Of a stretch of 7,047 nt of DNA, positions 1-3,952 are shown one piece after another (the stretch's first letter is position 1; every line of letters starts with the position of its first letter). Origin of the DNA: JAGMDK01 sp023128695 (lineage in GTDB: Bacteria > Planctomycetota > Phycisphaerae > UBA1845 > Fen-1342); assembly GCA_030628805.1 (NCBI GenBank), contig DAOVQG010000248.1, forward strand, positions 1 to 7,047, read 5' to 3'. Both the position numbers and the translations under genes were made by a program. Under the pieces are notes generated by a model. That model was not told where the DNA came from, ran no database searches, and saw only the letters and a list, made by a program, of their open reading frames with translations.

Positions 1-1367
1 CGGCTCAGAGTGGGAGGGCGAGGCTCCTGCCGAGCCGGAGGCGCCCGCGGGAGGGCGAGGCTCCTGCCGAGCCGGGGGCGCCGCGGCTCAGCGGGAGCTT
101 CGCCCTCCCATAGACAGCGTAGGGGGCGCTCTTTACCGAAGAGGAACAGTAGTACCCGATCGAACCGTCCGGCCCAGTCGGACTCGTGGTGGCGACCGTC
201 GGCGACTTCTTCATAGTGATAATCCAAGTCTGGTCGGCAGCCGCGGGCTGCCAGGATTTTGACCAGTTCGCGACAGTCGGCGGCATATTGCGAGACGCCG
301 GCCGGTTCACGCTTGGGCCCCTCCTCCAGGCCGGTGTCGATCCATATTTTGAGCGGCTGCTCGGGCTTGTTTTGACGGACATATTCGATTACAGCCCGGT
401 CGGCCCACCAGAGGGCCGGGGAGATGACGCCGGCGCGGCTGAAAACGTGCGGATACCTGTGGACGGCGTAGAGGGAGATCAGGCCGCCGAGCGAGGAGCC
501 CGCGATGCCGGTGTGCGCGCGGCCGGTCCGCGTGCGGTAGGTTTTGTCGATGAAGGGCTTCAGCGTATCCACAATGAAGGCCAGATAGGCCTCGCCGTCG
601 CCACCCGCGTTGCGACCGGCATCGTGAAACGGCGTGTACTCGTCCATGCGGTCGGCGTTGTTGTAGATGCCGACGATGATCAGCTCGCGAATCAGACCCG
701 CCTTGATCAGCCGCTCGGCAGTCTCGTCCACCTGCCACTCGATGCCGGTGAACGACGTCTTGGCATCGAAGAGGTTGTTCCCGTCGTGCAGGTAGAGCAC
801 CGGATAGCGCTGCTCCGGATGGTCCTTGTAGCCCGGCGGCAGGTAGACCATGATGGTGCGCTCGTTCTTGAGTTGGGGCGAGCGGAAGGCTTGGTGAGAG
901 CGGATCTCGCCGGTCAGGGTGCTTTCGCGTGTCGGGGCCGGCTCGTCGGCGGACGGCCCGAGTTGGACGCGGCGCCGTTTGGACGCGGGGTGGCCGGCCC
1001 AGCGGGCAACATGGTTCACCACGACCTGCTCGTCCGGCCTTTTCCCGATCTTGAACGTGCGGTTGGGAATCTCCTGGCCGTCCGGGGACTTTTCAACCGT
1101 GGCCCACGAGCCCGCCCGCGTGAATTTGTATTCGAGGAGCAGCCCGGCCGGGAACTCGAACGTCGCGCTGTACACGCCGGGGGCGACGCGCTTCAGCGGC
1201 CGACCCTGCTCCTTCCATCCGTCGGCCGCTGAGGACAAAAAGATTCGCTCCGGCTGATCCTGGTTGTAGTCCGGCACGATGACGACGAACTGGACGTTCT
1301 TCATCTCGGCGCCGGCGAGTGGGACGAGCAAGCCGCATAGCAGCACGATCACTAGCACGATTCGCAT
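1..1367 (-). CDS. Secreted enterochelin-esterase-like alpha/beta hydrolase with N-terminal CBM48/CBM20-like domain (3' end outside window)
   Basis: The frame is open from the ATG at 1367-1365 to the window edge, at least 455 codons. GGAG (complement of 1375-1378) lies 7 nt before the ATG and supports this start. Residues 1-20 form a Sec signal peptide ending LAGA. Residues about 22-110 resemble a CBM20/CBM48-type beta-sandwich (LSSAADGW, then PAGLLLEYKFT and EIPNRTF). The hydrolase domain follows: ERTIMVYLPPGY (169-180), the DGNNLFD loop (195-201), a nucleophile elbow GSSLGG with Ser292, a likely acid Asp344 in WIDTG, and His393 in DGRHHESDW. This triad pattern matches the Fes/IroE-like esterase family (putative esterase, Esterase D-like fold). 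Such proteins cleave ester bonds of siderophores, feruloyl-sugars or other substrates; which applies here cannot be told. Homology ends near residue 412 (FLFGK). The remaining 40 or so residues are encoded by a GC-rich repeat block and are probably not native. It is absent from simple closed-ORF lists because no stop lies in the window. Confidence 0.88.
   Translation of the reverse strand, partial: MRIVLVIVLLCGLLVPLAGAEMKNVQFVVIVPDYNQDQPERIFLSSAADGWKEQGRPLKRVAPGVYSATFEFPAGLLLEYKFTRAGSWATVEKSPDGQEIPNRTFKIGKRPDEQVVVNHVARWAGHPASKRRRVQLGPSADEPAPTRESTLTGEIRSHQAFRSPQLKNERTIMVYLPPGYKDHPEQRYPVLYLHDGNNLFDAKTSFTGIEWQVDETAERLIKAGLIRELIIVGIYNNADRMDEYTPFHDAGRNAGGDGEAYLAFIVDTLKPFIDKTYRTRTGRAHTGIAGSSLGGLISLYAVHRYPHVFSRAGVISPALWWADRAVIEYVRQNKPEQPLKIWIDTGLEEGPKREPAGVSQYAADCRELVKILAARGCRPDLDYHYEEVADGRHHESDWAGRFDRVLLFLFGKERPLRCLWEGEAPAEPRRPRLGRSLALPRAPPARQEPRPPTLS
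11..110. repeat. GC-rich dispersed repeat block: two direct 26-27 bp units plus one inverted degenerate unit
   Basis: A unit beginning GGGAGGGCGAGGCTCCTGCC and ending GAGCCG occurs identically at 12-37 and 49-74, separated by 11 bases. A diverged copy lies in inverted orientation at 84-110. Each unit contains the small palindrome GGCTC-CTGCC-GAGCC, so each can fold on itself and the inverted copy can pair with either direct copy. The first 8 bases of the window (CGGCTCAG) match the start of the inverted copy, so the block may continue to the left. Repeats of this kind are scattered through planctomycete genomes (recalled, not searched). The block sits inside the open frame of the esterase rather than after its stop. 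Confidence 0.8.
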
Positions 1368-1374
1368 GGCGGGA

Positions 1375-1378
1375 CTCC
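1375..1378 (-). promoter_or_regulatory. Ribosome binding site of the esterase gene
   Basis: On the minus strand GGAG lies 7 nt before the ATG at 1367. It is the best Shine-Dalgarno match near the start of the signal peptide and fixes the start codon. Confidence 0.6.
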
Positions 1379-1403
1379 ACGGACAAGCGCTCAACTATAT
1401 ATT

Positions 1404-1504
1404 CTAGTGCTCCGTTACGTCTCGATTGATGGATAATCGTTGTTTGGGTGGCACACATTCCGATCGATACACAACCTGTCAAATCAGCGTTGACAGAGCA
1501 CTAC
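1404..1504. repeat. Roughly 100-bp intergenic segment bounded by imperfect inverted repeats
   Basis: TAGTGCTC (1405-1412) on the left is matched by its exact reverse complement GAGCACTA (1496-1503) on the right. The match extends imperfectly inward (left CTAGTGCTCCGTTACG; right, read on the minus strand, GTAGTGCTCTGTCAACG). No coding frame is supported inside. It could be a small dispersed intergenic element or MITE-like remnant, or a chance pairing; no target duplication was recognised at the edges. Confidence 0.35.
1476..1496. promoter_or_regulatory. Palindrome CTGTCAA-N7-TTGACAG upstream of the esterase
   Basis: A perfect 7-bp inverted repeat with a 7-base spacer lies about 110 bases upstream of the esterase start. 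Each arm contains TTGACA, a consensus sigma70-type -35 box, one on each strand. On the minus strand the sequence 17 nt downstream of the box (AATGTG) is a poor -10, so promoter function is weakly supported. The symmetry also fits a dimeric repressor operator. It overlaps the right end of the 1404-1504 inverted-repeat segment. Confidence 0.3.
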
Positions 1505-1548
1505 TCCGTTGCCAAAGTCGTCGCAGCCCGATTCCAGTAGCGTCGAAG

Positions 1549-1575
1549 GTCCGGCGCTACATTTTTGCGCCGGAC
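1549..1575 (-). terminator. Perfect 9-bp hairpin directly after the glycosyltransferase stop
   Basis: GTCCGGCGC (1549-1557) and GCGCCGGAC (1567-1575) form a perfect stem with a 9-base loop, starting 2 bases past the TAA at 1580-1578. The position suggests a transcript end or mRNA-stabilising structure for the gene at 1578-3626. No T-tract follows on the minus strand; the run of five A/T bases is in the loop. It is therefore not a canonical intrinsic terminator, and it may be a dispersed palindromic repeat. Confidence 0.45.
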
Positions 1576-1577
1576 TG

Positions 1578-3626
1578 TTACGGCTGCCTCGGTCGGCGGC
1601 CGGCCAGCAGGGCATTGAGTCGCTTGCGAGCCTCGGCGTGGCCGGGCTCTCGCCGCAGGACCTCTTGATATTCCGCGACGGCCTCGTCGTGCCGGCCCAC
1701 ATATTGCAGCGCAATGGCCAAGCCCATGTGAGCCTGCACCAGATCCGAAGCGATCCGGAGGGCGGTTCGATATTCGGCGATGCCCTCATCCGTTCTTTCG
1801 AGACGCATTAACGACAAAGCCAGGTCGGCATGAAGCCGCGCGTTGTTGGGTGCCAGTCGCAACGCCGCGCGATATTGTGCGGCGGCCGCATCCAATTGGC
1901 GTTGGCTACTAAGTGCCCTGGCAAGGCTATCGTGGGTCGCAACCATCATTTCCTTCGGCACATCATCAGACTCACGGCTGAGCTCCAGCACCTTGATATA
2001 ATGTGTGATCGCCTCATCGGTCTTCCCCGCGAGCAGCAGCAGGTTGCCGAGATTGGCGTTGCCTTCGACGTTGTCCGGATCAAGCCGCAGGGCCTGACGA
2101 AGAAGCGGCAGGGCTTCATCATGTCGTTCGATTGAAATCTGCCGATAGGCCGCGCCGAAGTACAGCTCGGGCTCGAAGTCCTGCTCTTCCGCGGGGAAAG
2201 GTCCCGGGAACAGGGAGAGCAGAACAACCCCGGCCGACACGCCCGCCATCACGCCCAGCCGCGGCCAGCGTTGTGCTTGAATCGCCTGGATGACGGCCAG
2301 ACAGCCGGCGGCGGCCAGAATGCACAACGCCGGCAGTATCGGCACGCGATAGCGCGCGGAAATGAAGACCAGAATGACCGCCAGCGGGTAGAACACGACA
2401 AAGAGCAGGAGCGGCAGGGGTAGCCGTCGCCAAGTATACACCACCCCCAGAACCGCCAGGGGCAGGAGGACCCCGAACGGGAAGCCGAAGCCGGACACCT
2501 TCCAAGTCAGCACGCGCTGCATGAGGGACCATTGATGATATAAGTAGATGTCCACATTACGCGGGATTTCCCTGGAACTGACAAACTGCACGGCCTTGCC
2601 CAGCAGACCTCCTAAAAAGTCAAGCGGCTGGGAAAAGATGTACTCTCGGGTCTTTTTGTAAAAGAACTTCTGTTGTCCCCAGGGATCGTGGATGCCGTGC
2701 TGGGCGGGAAGCTGAGCCAGCTCGTCCCACTCTTTACCCGGGCGCAGCGAGATAGAGCCGCGCGTGTCCGGATTGTTGCCGACGTAGAAGTTGATACCGC
2801 CGGAGGCGGGCAGGATGTGTAATTGAGCTGTATTCATAATCGTAGAACAAATCGATCCCACCGATATCGCAATCGGCAATGCGCCGGCAGCTAGGGCCAA
2901 CGCACCGCAAGTGGTGCGTAGCCAACCATCCTCTCCGCGAAGCATTGTGGTGGCTAACCATGCGCAACCCCAGAAGAAAAACGGCAAAAAAGTGGGACGC
3001 GTGATAATACATAATATACCTGCTACACCGAGTAAAAAGCATAACAGCGTACTGAGCCAGATGGGTCTCTTCACCCCGGCATGCACGAAGAGGAGCAGCA
3101 GGATGACCGACCAGAAGGCGGCCCACCCGCTGGCGACAAGTTCCGCCTCGAAGAAGATCAGCGGTCCGCACAGGGCCGTGAATAGGCCGGCCAGCACGCC
3201 GGTGCGGCGGTCCAGGATGCGTTTCCCGAGGATGTAAGTTAACATGCAGGTGACAGCGCCCAGCAGCACCTGAAGAATCCGGGTACCAGCGACGGAAGCA
3301 TCGTTGAAACGGTAAACGATGGATAGGAAATACGGGTAAAAAAACGGCTGCCAGAAGAAATCCCGCTTCATGCCCTCGCCGAACGCTACGGAGCGGGCCA
3401 GCTCGTCGTAGGTGCGCGAGTCGACGATGGGGATGTCGTAGGTGGGGCTATCCGAAAGGTCCACGAGGTAAACGAGCCGGACCAGCAACGCGACGGCGAA
3501 GATCCCCACGCCGATCCAGAAGCCGCTCCAATTCCTTCGTGCGGGCATATCCTCTTTGCCGCCACGCGCCGCGCGCTCGGCCTTACGTTTGGCCTGGCCG
3601 GTATGTTTGGCTTTCGCCCGCGTCAT
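1578..3626 (-). CDS. Polytopic membrane glycosyltransferase (GT39/ArnT/PMT_2-like) with C-terminal TPR repeats
   Basis: The 682-residue product has a short basic cytoplasmic N-terminus (1-33), then about ten or eleven hydrophobic segments between residues 35 and 474. Features of GT-C glycosyltransferases of the PMT_2/GT39 type are an acidic first loop (VDSRTYDE, Asp69 and Asp74) followed by QPFFYPYFL (93-101), a later GGINFYVGNNPD motif (276-287), and ISARYRVP (422-429). Family members use polyprenyl-phosphate-linked sugars and transfer them to lipid or protein outside the membrane; donor and acceptor here are unknown. Residues about 484-675 are TPR units (for example ALPLLRQALRLDPDN and AVAEYQEVLRREPGH), likely a protein-docking module. 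The start at 3626 lacks a strong ribosome binding site; Met27 (MPARRNW) is a possible alternative and would remove only the basic leader. The gene is divergent from the peptidase and 210 bases upstream of the esterase on the same strand. Confidence 0.85.
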   Translation of the reverse strand: MTRAKAKHTGQAKRKAERAARGGKEDMPARRNWSGFWIGVGIFAVALLVRLVYLVDLSDSPTYDIPIVDSRTYDELARSVAFGEGMKRDFFWQPFFYPYFLSIVYRFNDASVAGTRILQVLLGAVTCMLTYILGKRILDRRTGVLAGLFTALCGPLIFFEAELVASGWAAFWSVILLLLFVHAGVKRPIWLSTLLCFLLGVAGILCIITRPTFLPFFFWGCAWLATTMLRGEDGWLRTTCGALALAAGALPIAISVGSICSTIMNTAQLHILPASGGINFYVGNNPDTRGSISLRPGKEWDELAQLPAQHGIHDPWGQQKFFYKKTREYIFSQPLDFLGGLLGKAVQFVSSREIPRNVDIYLYHQWSLMQRVLTWKVSGFGFPFGVLLPLAVLGVVYTWRRLPLPLLLFVVFYPLAVILVFISARYRVPILPALCILAAAGCLAVIQAIQAQRWPRLGVMAGVSAGVVLLSLFPGPFPAEEQDFEPELYFGAAYRQISIERHDEALPLLRQALRLDPDNVEGNANLGNLLLLAGKTDEAITHYIKVLELSRESDDVPKEMMVATHDSLARALSSQRQLDAAAAQYRAALRLAPNNARLHADLALSLMRLERTDEGIAEYRTALRIASDLVQAHMGLAIALQYVGRHDEAVAEYQEVLRREPGHAEARKRLNALLAGRRPRQP

Positions 3627-3681
3627 GTTGTGACTTTACTTGCCGAGCAGCCGCGGTTCAAGCCATGCATCGTCCACCGGC

Positions 3682-3767
3682 GTGGCACGGCTGTGTCAGC
3701 CGTGCATTGGCGCATCGACGGCCGGCCTACTGCGAGCGAGAGCACACGGCCGACACGGCCGTGCCAC
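3682..3767. repeat. Nested palindromic dispersed repeat
   Basis: The left arm (3682-3705, starting GTGGCACGGCTGTGTC) pairs with the right arm (3742-3767, ending GACACGGCCGTGCCAC) over about 23 bases with two mismatches, across a 36-base spacer. Each arm is also a palindrome: GCACGGCT-GTGTC-AGCCGTGC at 3685-3705, and CACGGCC-GACAC-GGCCGTG at 3745-3763. The motif resembles repeats I recall from planctomycete intergenic DNA. It lies between divergent genes, so it cannot be a shared 3' terminator. Confidence 0.75.
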
Positions 3768-3940
3768 CCGACGTGGGTAACCAGTCATTTCTCGCACCCC
3801 CTCTCGCAGGATTCCTATCCTGTACTACCGGCTCGAACGAGCAGTTTTTCGCTGGATGTTGGGGTTTGGTTTGAGTATTCTGGTTTGTATTGGGCCCCTT
3901 TAAGGAGTTTTATTGGATCAGCCTAACGGACTTGTGCATG

Positions 3941-3947
3941 AGGAGGT
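3941..3947 (+). promoter_or_regulatory. Strong ribosome binding site that decides the peptidase start
   Basis: AGGAGGT at 3941-3947 is a near-perfect Shine-Dalgarno sequence 5 nt before the ATG at 3953. It selects this ATG over the in-frame TTG at 3890 and the ATG at 3938, and this start gives a standard signal peptide. Confidence 0.85.
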
Positions 3948-3952
3948 CTACA

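Larger units (their letters stand above)
3627..3952. other. Divergent intergenic region between glycosyltransferase and peptidase genes
   Basis: This 326-base stretch must contain the promoters of both divergent genes, but I see no convincing -35/-10 pair on either strand. It holds the nested palindrome at 3682-3767 and, from about 3840, an AT-richer leader of the peptidase gene. Open frames crossing it (for example plus strand 3539-3874 and 3603-3926) show no protein-like composition and are not called. Confidence 0.6.

Noticed and set aside
11..110. CRISPR array
   Set aside because: Only two direct units with an 11-base spacer and a third inverted unit; the unit is itself palindromic and there are no unique spacers of normal length.
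186..1232. Plus-strand open frame of 348 codons
   Set aside because: It is antisense to the esterase, which has a signal peptide, ordered family motifs and a ribosome binding site; the plus frame has no recognisable motif and arises from GC-rich third positions.
3871..3904. Peptidase promoter with TTGAGT at 3871
   Set aside because: No acceptable -10 box lies 16-18 bases downstream; the nearest AT-rich hexamers are at spacings of 11 or 22.
3539..3926. Plus-strand small proteins over the divergent intergenic region
   Set aside because: The frames read through the palindromic repeat and the antisense 5' end of the glycosyltransferase, with Arg/His/Pro-rich composition typical of spurious frames.
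3890..3952. N-terminal extension of the peptidase from TTG at 3890 or ATG at 3938
   Set aside because: It would place polar residues before the signal peptide and ignores the near-perfect AGGAGGT 5 bases before the ATG at 3953.
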